64,000 nt of DNA from positions 109,356 to 173,355 of the forward strand of contig JAIXWR010000043.1 in assembly GCA_027491155.1 (NCBI GenBank). The letters are read 5' to 3'. Position numbers and translations under genes: made by a program. Below, in pieces: positions 25,309-34,967 of the stretch. Each line of letters begins with the position of its first letter. Position 1 is the first letter of the stretch. The notes beneath the pieces were generated by a model. The model was not told the origin of the DNA. It did no database searches and saw nothing but the letters and a program-made list of their open reading frames with translations. Origin of the DNA: Verrucomicrobiaceae bacterium (lineage in GTDB: Bacteria > Verrucomicrobiota > Verrucomicrobiia > Verrucomicrobiales > Akkermansiaceae).

Positions 25309-28005
25309 ATGCACCCCGTCCTTCCATCGAGGATCCTCCGGCGCCTTCCCTTCCTGCGGGGCCTGACGTCGAAGCTCGGCTCCCTGCTCCTGCTGTTCCA
25401 GCGTTCCCCGCTGGTCCAGATGCTCTTCCCCGAAGCGAAGCTGCTGGGCGGCGCGGGCATGGGAGAAGCCATGAAATGGACGGTCCGGACCGTCGCAGGC
25501 CTCGGGACCTTCGATTCGGTCGCCGGCGCGACCGAGATCAGCCAGGTGATCCCGGACCAGGGTGCCGGCGAAATAAACGCAATCGCCGGCAGGTTCCTCA
25601 ACGTCCTGGTCCAGGTCACCGGCACCCCCAGCGACGACGAAGTGAGTTGGAGCGTCGATGGACTGCCCGCGGGCTTGAACCAGATCGACCAGGGGGACGT
25701 GTCGACCCACCTCATCAGCGGCACTCCGCAGGAAGCGGGACAGACAACGGTCACCGTCACCGCCTGGCAGTTTCCGAACCAGACGGGCGAATCGTTTTCC
25801 CGGGAGTTCCTGTTCATCGTCGCGCCTCCCATCATCGCCACCCAGCCCGCCTCGGTCGCCATTCCGGAGAACACCACCACGACGCTGAGCGTGACCGGGA
25901 ATCCGAACGAGAGCACGCTGACCTACCGCTGGTATCGGGGAAATTCCGGCAACACCTCGAATCCCGTGACCGGCAGCGCGGGCAGCGCGGACACCTTCAC
26001 GACGCCCGTCCTCAACTCCTCCAACACCCCCGCCAGCTATTGGGTCCGCGTCACCCGCGACGGCGTTTCCCAGGATTCCAACACCGCGACGGTGACGATC
26101 GCGTCCCCCCCCGGAATCACCAGCCAGCCGGCATCCACCACCATCGTCACCGGCAGCAGCGCAAGCCTTAGCATCGGGACTTCCGGCACGGTGACCTCCA
26201 TCCAGTGGTATCAGGGCGATTCGGGCGACACCTCGAATCCGGTCTCCGGCGCGATCACCGCTTCCTTCAATACCCCCGCACTCACGGCGACCACCCGCTA
26301 CTGGGCCAGGGTCGCCAACACCAGCGGGTTCACCGATTCCAGCACCGCGGTCGTGACCGTCGCGGAGAACATCGTCGCCCCTGTGATCACGCAACAACCG
26401 GCATCGGTCACCATCGACAGCGGCGGCACGGCCACCCTGTCGGTCACCGCTTCCGGCACTACCCCCGCCTTCCAATGGTATATCGGGCTGACCGGCGACA
26501 CCTCGTTGCCGGTGCCGGGAGCCTTCTCGGCAAGTTTCACCACGCCGGCGCTCTCCACGACCACCCGCTACTGGGTCAGGGCCTCGAATTCCGCCGGGGA
26601 TGCCGATTCCGACGCCGCACTGGTCACGGTGAATCCTCCGCCGCCCCCGGGGGCCGGTCCCTTCAAGCTGGGGGAAGCCGTCACGGTCGATCTCAACGGA
26701 CTGAAGGAGGGCAGCCAAACGCTGAAACTGGTCGGCAAGCTGCCGAAGGGCCTCAAGTTTAGCGCCACCACCGGGCGGATCACGGGCACCGTCGGCGGCA
26801 CCACCGGAACCTACCCGCTCAAGGTCCAGGTGTTTCAGGGCAAAACCCTCGTCGAAACGATCGACTACCCGATCGTGATCGCCGGGTCGCTCTTCTTCGA
26901 AGGCCGCTACGAAGCCCTGCTGGAAGTCGCGGCCGGCATTCCCGCCGGGGTGCTCAAGATTACCTTCAAGAAGGGCAACGCCTGGCAGGCGACGCTGCAG
27001 TCGCCCGGGGCCAAGGCCCGCAAGGCGTCCGGCAAGCTCGTCGTCACGCCGGGCACCACCGCCGGCACCGTCAGCGCCGCTTTCCCGGCGAGCGGAAGCG
27101 CTCCGGCCGTCGCCCTCACCGCCACGCTCGATCTCGAGAGTCCGACGTTCTCGGGCACCTACAACGCGGGAACGCTGCGCGGATTCCGCATGGCCCGCGG
27201 GTCCGAACTCCCCGCCTCCGGCACCCCGCTCGGCCTCGTTTTTGAAACCGGCCCCCACGACGGCATCACCCTTCCCGGCGGCCTCGGCTGGGCCGGCGGC
27301 GTGATCGGCCCCGCCGGGACGGCCACTTTCAGCGGGGTGCTCGGCGACGGCACCGCGATCGAACTCCCCCTCCAGCTCTCCGCTTCGGGACAAGCCATCC
27401 TTTGGTCACAACCCAACGCGGATCCGCGCTCCTACTTCGGCGGCATCGTCACCTTGCCCGATCTCGGGCAGACCGTCGCCGGCAGTCCGCCCCTGGAGCC
27501 GAATGTCTGGTGGTTCAAGGCCGCCGATGCCAGGTCGCCCAGCTATCCCGCCGGCTTCCCCGCGATGGAGGTCAGCGTCGGCGGCAGCCGGTGGACGGTG
27601 CCCGCCAGTGCCGCCGCGCTCGGGGCCTCCCTCGGTTGGGAGAATGGCAGCGATGCCTCCGTGGAGATCGACGGCGCCGGCCTCTCCAATGCCGCGCCGC
27701 AATCGACCAACCCGGTCCTTCCGACCGGCTTCGCCTTGGACGCGTCGTTCCAACTGAACGCCCCCGTCGCGCCCTCGATCGTGCCATGGACCGGCAAGGT
27801 GAATCCCGCCGACGGCACCTTTTCCGGCAGCTTCGCGCTTCCCGCCGGTCTCGCGCCCGACGGCATCGCCGGCGGGGCCGCCACCAGCGGCATCCTCCTG
27901 CAGTCGGATGCCTGGGGCACCATCACCGGATGCGGCCTGATCAAGGTTCCCGTGGCCGGCCCCAAGGGATCCTTCCGGACCGCCGCCATCGTCCTCCGGC
28001 AATAG
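25309..28005 (+). CDS. Ig-like domain exoprotein with flavinylation-like motif (898 aa)
   Basis: ATG 25309 gives MHPVLPSRILRRLPFLRGL; an in-frame ATG at 25294 would overlap the DUF4266 gene by 10 nt. The N-terminus is basic and amphipathic with a short hydrophobic run (LGSLLLLF), not a standard signal peptide. A distinctive module follows, ending GLGTFDSVAGATEISQ: DSVAGAT is close to the ApbE target motif D-x-x-[ST]-G-A-[ST], with T75 as the would-be acceptor. Three Ig-like repeats of ~85 residues come next (QPASVAIPENTTTTLSV, QPASTTIVTGSSASLSI, QPASVTIDSGGTATLSV), then a putative-Ig module (LPKGLKFSATTGRITGTV) and a ~370-residue beta-rich C-terminus. It closes the apbE set. Flavinylation is my hypothesis. 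Confidence 0.7.
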   Translation: MHPVLPSRILRRLPFLRGLTSKLGSLLLLFQRSPLVQMLFPEAKLLGGAGMGEAMKWTVRTVAGLGTFDSVAGATEISQVIPDQGAGEINAIAGRFLNVLVQVTGTPSDDEVSWSVDGLPAGLNQIDQGDVSTHLISGTPQEAGQTTVTVTAWQFPNQTGESFSREFLFIVAPPIIATQPASVAIPENTTTTLSVTGNPNESTLTYRWYRGNSGNTSNPVTGSAGSADTFTTPVLNSSNTPASYWVRVTRDGVSQDSNTATVTIASPPGITSQPASTTIVTGSSASLSIGTSGTVTSIQWYQGDSGDTSNPVSGAITASFNTPALTATTRYWARVANTSGFTDSSTAVVTVAENIVAPVITQQPASVTIDSGGTATLSVTASGTTPAFQWYIGLTGDTSLPVPGAFSASFTTPALSTTTRYWVRASNSAGDADSDAALVTVNPPPPPGAGPFKLGEAVTVDLNGLKEGSQTLKLVGKLPKGLKFSATTGRITGTVGGTTGTYPLKVQVFQGKTLVETIDYPIVIAGSLFFEGRYEALLEVAAGIPAGVLKITFKKGNAWQATLQSPGAKARKASGKLVVTPGTTAGTVSAAFPASGSAPAVALTATLDLESPTFSGTYNAGTLRGFRMARGSELPASGTPLGLVFETGPHDGITLPGGLGWAGGVIGPAGTATFSGVLGDGTAIELPLQLSASGQAILWSQPNADPRSYFGGIVTLPDLGQTVAGSPPLEPNVWWFKAADARSPSYPAGFPAMEVSVGGSRWTVPASAAALGASLGWENGSDASVEIDGAGLSNAAPQSTNPVLPTGFALDASFQLNAPVAPSIVPWTGKVNPADGTFSGSFALPAGLAPDGIAGGAATSGILLQSDAWGTITGCGLIKVPVAGPKGSFRTAAIVLRQ

Positions 28006-28198
28006 AACTTCCGTTCTGGCCACCGCACTGCCCTGGAACCGAATGCGGTACGTGAATCTCCGCAAAGCCAAACTTTCCGCTGGCTTCCCCTTAGACCTTC
28101 TGGCATGCGATCAAGCGTTCACCTCCCCTAACAGTTGATGTCCCGTGGCAGATTTCCCACTGCCCCCCCGCGGACAGGTTTCCTTCCAACCAGCCGCC

Positions 28199-31100
28199 AT
28201 GCACCCTTCTTTCCGTCTCGCCGTACTCGCCGCCTGCCTTTGCGCACCTGTCCGCGCCGACCTCGATCTGGACTCCAACAATCTCGGGGATGTCTGGGAA
28301 GCCAAGTTCCAGCCCACCGTCTTCCAACCCGGAGCGGATAACGATGGCGACGGACGCACCAACCGTGAGGAATTCGAAGCCGGCACCGATCCCCTGCGCG
28401 CGGAGGATGTCTTCGCCATCCGGGAAATGCAGTCGAGCGGTGGAAATCTGGTGCTGAAATGGCCGAGCCAAACCGGCAAGCGTTACCAGATCCAATCGAC
28501 CGAGAACCCGGGACAAGCCGGCTCCTGGACCAATCTTCCCGGCCAACACTCCGGCAACAACGGGGACCTCACGGTGCCCGTGCCGCGACCCTCCTCCGGC
28601 AAGGCATTCTTCCGGGTGATCGCCGCCGACGTCGACTCGGACGGCGACGGCCTGACCGACTGGGAGGAAATCCAGGCAGGCTTCAATCATCAGGGCGGCA
28701 ACGATCTCGCCGCCCTCACCGCCGCCCTCGAAAGCGATCCCGTGGTGAGCATCGTCGCCACGGACGCCGAGGCCGCCGAACCCGGCCAGTCCTCCAATGC
28801 CGATTCCGGCAACTTCCGCGTCCAGCGCAGCGGCGGCATCGGGCGGATCGTGGTCAACCTTTCCGCAAGCGGCAGCGCGGGTCCCGGCGACCACACCGGG
28901 CTGCCATCCTCGGTCACCTTGCCGATGACGGTCAACGAAGCCCCCGTTCCACTGGTTCCGGTCGCCGATTCGGTGGTCGAATCCGACGAACTGGCGGTCG
29001 TTTCGGTCTCGCCCGGCACCGGTTACACCACGGGCGCCTCCACCACGGCCGGGGTGCTGATCAAGGATCTGGTCCAACCGAACGGAACCGGCCTTCGGGG
29101 CGAGTATTGGAAGCATCCGACCAGCGCATCGAATTCCCCCTATTTCGGCGGTGCCGGCAACTTGCCGCCCAACATCTCCCGGATCGATCCCCAGGTGAAC
29201 TTCGACAATACGGTCGCCACTTGGCCGGGTGGCTTGCCGGTCGCGCCCGGCACGGTCGCATCGGATTACTTCTCGAGCCGTTGGAGCGGAGAAATCCTTC
29301 CCGAGTTCTCCCAGACCTACACCTTCTTCACCAATACCGACAACGGCGCCCGGCTTTGGGTGAACGGCCAACTGATCATCAACAACTGGCCGCCGGCCTC
29401 GGTGACCACCAGTGAAGTCTCCGCGATTTTCACGATGGAAGCCGGGAAGCGCTACTCGGTGGTCTTCGAGCACTACAACAACACCTCGGCCCATCGAGCC
29501 ATCCTATCCTGGCAGTCGACCAGCCAGGCAAAGCAGGTGATCCCGCAGGCCCGCCTGTTCCCCAACACCCCGCCGCGCATCTTCGCCCCGCTCGACGCTT
29601 ACGCCTTCGTCGGCGGCCCTGCCCTGAGCTTCCAGATCAATGCCAGCGGCTCCCCCACTTCCTACTCCGCCGCGAACCTTCCCGCCGGCTTCACGATCAA
29701 CTCCTCCACCGGCGTGATCTCCGGCAATGCCAGCGTGCCCGGTGAATGGAAGGTGATGGTCACCGCGACCAATGCCCAGGGTTCCGGATCCGCCTTCCTC
29801 AATCTCACCGTTCTCCAAACCAGCGGCGGCATCACCCAGGAACTCTGGACCGGCGTGCCGGGCTCGACCGTCGGGCAGATCCCGCTCGGCCAGGCACCCT
29901 CCTCCTCTTCCCTCCTGACCTCGCTTCAAAGCCCCGCCGACAGCGGCGACGACTTCGGCGTGCGGATCCGCGGCTTCCTGACCGCTCCCGAAAGCGGCGA
30001 CTACCGGTTCTATCTCCGTGCCGACGAGGCCGCCGAGTTCTACCTCTCCGATGATGAGGAGCCCGTGAACTCGTGGAAGCGCGCCGAACTGGCCGCACCC
30101 GTGACCTCCGCCGATTGGTCGGCCGCCGCTCCGACAACCCTCCTCCGCCTCGAGGCCGGCCGCCGCTACTACCTTGAAGTGCGCCACAAGGAAGCCACCG
30201 GCAGCGACCACCTCGCCGTCGGCTGGGTGACACCTTCCGAGTCCACCAAGACCACACCGGTCATCACCACCGTCCCCGGCCATGTCCTGACCCGCTACGA
30301 GGATGTCACCCTCGGCACCTGGCCGGCCTTCACTCCCCCGGCCCCGGCCCCCGACTGGACCGCTGAAGCCGGCACCTCGAATACCAACGCCAACGCCGCC
30401 GCCCGCTTCCTCCAGCAGGCGACCTACGGCGCCAGCCCGGCGGACATCGCGGCCCTTCAGGCGATGCCCTCGTTCGAAGCCTGGATCGATGCGGAGCTCC
30501 TGAAGTCTCCGACTTACCACCGGCCCTACGTCGAGCAGTTCCGCACCGTCACCAATCCGAACAGCCCGACCTACCCCGAGACCCTCTCCTACAACTCCTG
30601 GTGGAAGCACTCCATCCAGGCGGACGACCAACTCCGCCAGCGGGTCGCCTTCGCGCTCAGCCAGATCATGGTGGTGTCCGGAAACGTTCCGCTGGATGAC
30701 CGGGCGGACACGGTTTCGGACTACTACGACATGCTGCTCGACAATGCCTTCGGCAATGTCCGCGATCTCCTCGAGAACGTCACGCTGCATCCGGCAATGG
30801 GCCGCTACCTCGACATGCTGCGCAACGACAAGCCCAGCCTGACCGCCGGACGCATCCCGAACGAGAACTACGCCCGCGAAATCCTCCAGCTGTTCTCGCT
30901 CGGCCTTTACCGCATGAACCCGGACGGCTCCCAGATGCTCAACTCCAAAGGCGAGTTGATCCCCGTCTACGACCAGGAAGCCATCATCGGCCTCGCCCAT
31001 GTCTTCACCGGCTGGGATTACTTCTACACCGGAAACTATCGCACCACCCTGGGCGCCGGCTCCAACTGGGTCGATCCGATGCGTGAAGTCCCCGCCCGCC

Positions 31101-32830
31101 ACTACACCGGCAGGAAGCGCCTGCTCAACAATGTCGTCCTCCCCGGCATCCCGGTGCTCAACGGCACGCCGCTCAATCCATACGGCGATCACAGCGGATC
31201 GACCATCGCCAACAATCCCGAGTTCCAGGCCCTGCCCACGCTCGAACTGGATGCCGTCCACGACCAGATCTTCCAGCACCCCAACATCGGCCCCTTCCTT
31301 TGCCACCAGCTGATCCAGCGCCTGGTCACCTCCCATCCGAGCCCGGGCTACATCTACCGAGTGGTCAGCAAGTTCAACGACAACGGCTCCGGCGTCCGCG
31401 GCGACCTGAAGGCCGTCATCAAGGCGATCCTCCTCGACCACGAGGCCCGCTCGATCGCGCTGGCGAACACCGAGGAAACCTTCGGCAAGCAGCGCGAACC
31501 GGTGCTCCGCGTCACCCAGCTCGCCCGCGCCTTCCGGCCAGCCAACAGCTTCGCCGGCACCTATGCCCAGGACGGCGGGCTCATCACGGTCAACACCGGA
31601 GCGGTCAACCATCGGTTGAGCAATGGCCAGAAGACGCTGCTCGGCTTCTCGGGAGCCGGCATCCAGGCTTCCGACGCAGACTATTCCGTGAGCAGCGCCC
31701 TGCCTACGACTGCCAACTCGTTCACGGTCCGCACCAGGGATGTCGTTCGCGGAACCTGGTCGATCCCCGCCGACTCGGCGACCATGACGGTAACCGCAGG
31801 TAGCAGCCACGGTTTAGCCACCGGCCAGTCGGCTTATCTGCGCTTCCGCACCGGCGGCGGCGGTGCCTTGCTGGACGGGGTTTATGCCGTAACCGTGACC
31901 TCCAGCACCGTCTTCACCATCCCGGTGACACCGGATACCGTCCTCCGCAGCGGCGACATCGACGTGGCTTGGCTGCGTGGGAGCTACTCGCAGAGCTACA
32001 GCAGCACGACAGGGGTGACCACCCTCACCGTGACCTGCGGCACCCTTCCCGGCCAGGTCGTGGGGAACAAGCTGACCCTGAGCTTCACCTCGTCCAATAC
32101 CCTGTCAACACCTCCGAACGGCGTTTACACGATCGCGACGATCAGCGCCACGGAACCCCGGCGCTTCACGCTTACCCCGGACAGCGGGATCCAATCCACG
32201 CTCAACGGCAGGTCCGGCACCTTCAATGCCGCCCCGCACACTCCGGTGCTCGACCGCAGCGGCGATGTGACCGCGGGCTATTCGGACTGGAACGTCGGAA
32301 ACACCGACACAGTTCTCGGCCAGACCCCGCTGGGGGCCCCCACCGTCTTCAACTTCTTCGAGCCGACCTACAAGTTCCCCGGCGAACTCGCGGATGCCGG
32401 GCTGACCACGCCCGAGTTCCAGATCAGCTCGGACACGAATGTCATCCGTCAGGCGAACTTCTTGTTCGGGGGGATCTACAGCAGCACCTCCAGCTTGACT
32501 TCGGGAGGATACTCCAACGGCTTCGGCAGCTTCCGTGACGGTCTCGGAGACATCACGATCGATGTCTCGCCCTGGATGGGACCCCGGACCACCGGCACCA
32601 ACTATTGGACGAACACCGTCAATCTCCGCGACCTGATCCGGGAAATGTCGAAGCTGCTCATGGCCGGCCAGATGAGCCAGGCCATGGAGGACCAGATCTA
32701 CAATCACGTCTCCAACACCGCGAACGTGGCCTATAACGCCACGACTCCCACCGACTCCGAAAGACGCAACCGCATCCGCGGCATCATCTACTTCATCGCC
32801 GTTTCCCCCGAGCACGCGATCCAACGCTGA
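28199..32830 (+). CDS. DUF1800 exoprotein with two PA14 domains and an insertion in the DUF1800 region (1543 aa)
   Basis: ATG 28199 starts a signal peptide (MHPSFRLAVLAACLCAPVRA); the frame opening at 28145 begins at a GTG and lacks one. Residues ~20-190 contain calcium-type repeats (DNDGDGRTNREEFEAGTDP, DSDGDGLTDWEEIQAG). PA14-like domains lie at ~298-430 (YTFFTNTDNGARLWVNGQ) and ~543-680 (YRFYLRADEAAEFYLSDDE), with a putative-Ig module between (FTINSSTGVISGNA). DUF1800 starts near 730 (AARFLQQATYGASPADI) and includes RIPNENYAREILQLFSLGL. It is interrupted at ~1128-1345 by beta-repeats, then resumes at GQTPLGAPTVFNFFEP. DUF1800 proteins pair with DUF1501 proteins, as here (14 nt downstream). 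Probably extracytoplasmic; the reaction is unknown. Confidence 0.85.
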   Translation: MHPSFRLAVLAACLCAPVRADLDLDSNNLGDVWEAKFQPTVFQPGADNDGDGRTNREEFEAGTDPLRAEDVFAIREMQSSGGNLVLKWPSQTGKRYQIQSTENPGQAGSWTNLPGQHSGNNGDLTVPVPRPSSGKAFFRVIAADVDSDGDGLTDWEEIQAGFNHQGGNDLAALTAALESDPVVSIVATDAEAAEPGQSSNADSGNFRVQRSGGIGRIVVNLSASGSAGPGDHTGLPSSVTLPMTVNEAPVPLVPVADSVVESDELAVVSVSPGTGYTTGASTTAGVLIKDLVQPNGTGLRGEYWKHPTSASNSPYFGGAGNLPPNISRIDPQVNFDNTVATWPGGLPVAPGTVASDYFSSRWSGEILPEFSQTYTFFTNTDNGARLWVNGQLIINNWPPASVTTSEVSAIFTMEAGKRYSVVFEHYNNTSAHRAILSWQSTSQAKQVIPQARLFPNTPPRIFAPLDAYAFVGGPALSFQINASGSPTSYSAANLPAGFTINSSTGVISGNASVPGEWKVMVTATNAQGSGSAFLNLTVLQTSGGITQELWTGVPGSTVGQIPLGQAPSSSSLLTSLQSPADSGDDFGVRIRGFLTAPESGDYRFYLRADEAAEFYLSDDEEPVNSWKRAELAAPVTSADWSAAAPTTLLRLEAGRRYYLEVRHKEATGSDHLAVGWVTPSESTKTTPVITTVPGHVLTRYEDVTLGTWPAFTPPAPAPDWTAEAGTSNTNANAAARFLQQATYGASPADIAALQAMPSFEAWIDAELLKSPTYHRPYVEQFRTVTNPNSPTYPETLSYNSWWKHSIQADDQLRQRVAFALSQIMVVSGNVPLDDRADTVSDYYDMLLDNAFGNVRDLLENVTLHPAMGRYLDMLRNDKPSLTAGRIPNENYAREILQLFSLGLYRMNPDGSQMLNSKGELIPVYDQEAIIGLAHVFTGWDYFYTGNYRTTLGAGSNWVDPMREVPARHYTGRKRLLNNVVLPGIPVLNGTPLNPYGDHSGSTIANNPEFQALPTLELDAVHDQIFQHPNIGPFLCHQLIQRLVTSHPSPGYIYRVVSKFNDNGSGVRGDLKAVIKAILLDHEARSIALANTEETFGKQREPVLRVTQLARAFRPANSFAGTYAQDGGLITVNTGAVNHRLSNGQKTLLGFSGAGIQASDADYSVSSALPTTANSFTVRTRDVVRGTWSIPADSATMTVTAGSSHGLATGQSAYLRFRTGGGGALLDGVYAVTVTSSTVFTIPVTPDTVLRSGDIDVAWLRGSYSQSYSSTTGVTTLTVTCGTLPGQVVGNKLTLSFTSSNTLSTPPNGVYTIATISATEPRRFTLTPDSGIQSTLNGRSGTFNAAPHTPVLDRSGDVTAGYSDWNVGNTDTVLGQTPLGAPTVFNFFEPTYKFPGELADAGLTTPEFQISSDTNVIRQANFLFGGIYSSTSSLTSGGYSNGFGSFRDGLGDITIDVSPWMGPRTTGTNYWTNTVNLRDLIREMSKLLMAGQMSQAMEDQIYNHVSNTANVAYNATTPTDSERRNRIRGIIYFIAVSPEHAIQR

Positions 32831-32844
32831 AACCCACCAAAGCC

Positions 32845-34371
32845 ATGTCCAACATCGACCAGGACCGCGCCCGCCTCCTCCGCACCCGCCGCAGCTTCTT
32901 CCGCACCGTCGGTGGGGCCGCACTGGGATCCGCCGCCATTTCCACCACTCTCCGGGATTTCAGGCTCATCAACTCCGCGCTCGCCCAAGGCCCGGGCGCC
33001 GCTGGCTTCGACGACTACAAGGCGCTCGTCTGCATCTTCCTCAACGGCGGCAACGATAGCAACAACCTGATCGTGCCGCGCGGAGCGGTCGCCCATGCGA
33101 ATTACGCCGCGATCCGAGGGAATCTGACCATCCCGGAATCCTCGCTGCTGCCCATCACGCCCGACAACAACGACGGCAACGAATACGGTTTCCATCCGCT
33201 CTGCACGGAAATGGCAAACCTGTTCCAAGCCGGAAAACTGGCCACGGTCTTCAATGTCGGCCCGCTGCTCTTCCCCACCACGCGGGTCCAGTATCAGAAG
33301 AAGACCATCGCCCTGCCGCCCCAGCTCTTCTCCCACTCCGACCAGGTCACGCATTGGCAGACCTCCCTGCCCGACCAACTGCCCCGCTCCGGATGGGGCG
33401 GCCGCATTGCCGATTTCCTGCATCCCTACCAGAAGGAACTCCTCGCCGAGGCCGACCGGGCGAAAATCGCCCTCTGCACCAGCATCGCCGGGTCCAATAC
33501 CTTCGAGGTCGGCAACTCCGTCCAGCAGTTCCACGTTTCCACCAGCGGTGCCGTGGTGCTTGCGGGTGCCGCCACCGGTTCCGCCCGCGAGAACCTCGTC
33601 CGCAGCCTCGCCAACCTTCCGAACAGCAACCTTCAGGCAAAGGCCTTCGGCGACGTGATCGACAACGCCATCGCCGCCGGAGCCTTCCTGAACGACGCGA
33701 TCGGGGAAACCTCCCCCAGCGCCCCGGCCAACTGGGTCTGGAACACCCCCTTCCCGAGCGGCTCGCTTGGCGACCAGTTGAAGATGGTGGCCCGCATCAT
33801 CGCCGGGCGGAAAGAACTCAAGATCAAGCGCCAGATCTTCTTCGTCACCGTCGGGGGCTACGATACCCACACTTCGCAGATGGGCCTCAACAACGATGCC
33901 TTAACCGGCTCCCACGCCAACCTGCTCGGCACCCTCAGCAAGGCCATCGGTGCCTTCCAGGCCGCCATCGAACAGATCGCCGCCCATCCCGTCCTCGGCG
34001 ACGGCCCGGCGGGCAATACCAAGGTGGCCAACAATGTGGTGGGGTTCACCGCGTCCGACTTCGGCCGCACCTTCCCGACCAACAGCCAGGGCAGCGACCA
34101 CGGCTGGGGCGGGCACCACATCGTCTTCGGCGGCAATGGCAACCCGGCGAACGGGGCCGTCATCGGCAAGAAGACCTACGGCCGTTTCCCGGTCCACCAG
34201 ATCAACGGTCCCGACGATACCAGCACCGGCCGCTGGATCCCATCGACCAGCGTGGACGAATACAGCGCCACCCTGGCGAAATGGTTCGGGGTGTCGCCGA
34301 CCTACATGGACGACGTCTTCCCCAACCTGGGCCGCTTCGCCACACCCGACATGGGGTTCATGAGGTCGTGA
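32845..34371 (+). CDS. DUF1501 family protein with Tat-type leader
   Basis: 508 aa. The N-terminus carries a twin-arginine-like leader (RTRRSFFRTVGGAALGSAAIS). DUF1501 core features are KALVCIFLNGGNDSNNLIVP, YGFHPLCTEMANLFQAGKLA, FSHSDQVTHWQTS, IFFVTVGGYDTHTSQ, VVGFTASDFGRTFPTNSQGSDHGWGGHHIVFGG and a C-terminal LAKWFGVSP. The fold is related to alkaline-phosphatase/sulfatase enzymes, and the Asp/His-rich GSDHGWGGHH could hold a metal. DUF1501 and DUF1800 genes are widely paired in Planctomycetes, Verrucomicrobia and some Proteobacteria. The pair's function is not known. Confidence 0.9.
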   Translation: MSNIDQDRARLLRTRRSFFRTVGGAALGSAAISTTLRDFRLINSALAQGPGAAGFDDYKALVCIFLNGGNDSNNLIVPRGAVAHANYAAIRGNLTIPESSLLPITPDNNDGNEYGFHPLCTEMANLFQAGKLATVFNVGPLLFPTTRVQYQKKTIALPPQLFSHSDQVTHWQTSLPDQLPRSGWGGRIADFLHPYQKELLAEADRAKIALCTSIAGSNTFEVGNSVQQFHVSTSGAVVLAGAATGSARENLVRSLANLPNSNLQAKAFGDVIDNAIAAGAFLNDAIGETSPSAPANWVWNTPFPSGSLGDQLKMVARIIAGRKELKIKRQIFFVTVGGYDTHTSQMGLNNDALTGSHANLLGTLSKAIGAFQAAIEQIAAHPVLGDGPAGNTKVANNVVGFTASDFGRTFPTNSQGSDHGWGGHHIVFGGNGNPANGAVIGKKTYGRFPVHQINGPDDTSTGRWIPSTSVDEYSATLAKWFGVSPTYMDDVFPNLGRFATPDMGFMRS

Positions 34372-34384
34372 CGACCGCCGACTG

Positions 34385-34900
34385 ATGCGAGCCTTCGCCG
34401 CAATCCTTCTGGCCATCCTGCTCGTGGCGCTGCTGCTGTGGCGTCCTTGGGAAAAGTCACAGCCCGACGCAACGCAGGGCGGGTCGTCTCCCACGGCCGT
34501 TTCCGCACCCCCGTCCCTACCTCAGGGCGGGGTGGTCGTCGAGCCGGAATCCCCACCTGCCATCACACCGCCGCCCGAGCCAAAGGGCCTGACCCCGCAG
34601 GAAGTCCAGACCGTCCGCGACGCGATCGACAACCTCGAGTTCGTGTTCCGCGACTTCGCGACGTCGGTCGGGGGCAACCCGGTCGGCACCAACGCGGAGA
34701 TCACCGCCGCCCTCCGTGGCGACAACGAGAAGCAGGTGAAGCTCGAGATACCCGCCGGGTCCACCGTGAATCCGCAAGGCGAACTCTGCGACCCCTGGGG
34801 CACGCCCTGGTTCTTCCACCAGCTCAGCCGCCTCAAGATGGAGATCCGCTCGGCCGGCAAGGACCGGGAACTCTACACCGAGGACGACTTCGTGCGCTGA
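34385..34900 (+). CDS. Membrane-anchored pseudopilin-like protein
   Basis: 171 aa. An N-terminal hydrophobic helix (FAAILLAILLVALLLW) is followed by a Pro/Ser-rich linker (~25-65). A small domain then has TVRDAIDNLEFVFRDFATSVGGNPVGTN and a C-terminus LCDPWGTPWFFHQL...AGKDRELYTEDDF. The DPWGTPW-then-D-x-x-xYTEDD pattern recalls the calcium-binding C-terminus of type II secretion pseudopilins (GspG-like), but the N-terminus lacks the prepilin cleavage motif. It starts 13 nt after the DUF1501 gene and is probably the third gene of that operon. Role unknown. Confidence 0.65.
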   Translation: MRAFAAILLAILLVALLLWRPWEKSQPDATQGGSSPTAVSAPPSLPQGGVVVEPESPPAITPPPEPKGLTPQEVQTVRDAIDNLEFVFRDFATSVGGNPVGTNAEITAALRGDNEKQVKLEIPAGSTVNPQGELCDPWGTPWFFHQLSRLKMEIRSAGKDRELYTEDDFVR

Positions 34901-34905
34901 ACGCC

Positions 34906-34929
34906 GGGAGCGCCGGTCATCAGACCGGC
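34906..34929. repeat. GGGAGCGC-headed intergenic hairpin, copy 2
   Basis: Six nt after the preceding stop, GGGAGCGC runs into GCCGGTC-ATCA-GACCGGC, a perfect 7-bp stem without a T-run. See copy 1 at 15863. Confidence 0.5.
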
Positions 34930-34967
34930 CCCCATGAACGTTCCCACCGCTGCCGGCGCCCCCGGGC

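Noticed and set aside
28145..28198. Start of the DUF1800 gene at the GTG at 28145
   Set aside because: It would add 18 residues before a perfectly placed signal peptide beginning at ATG 28199.
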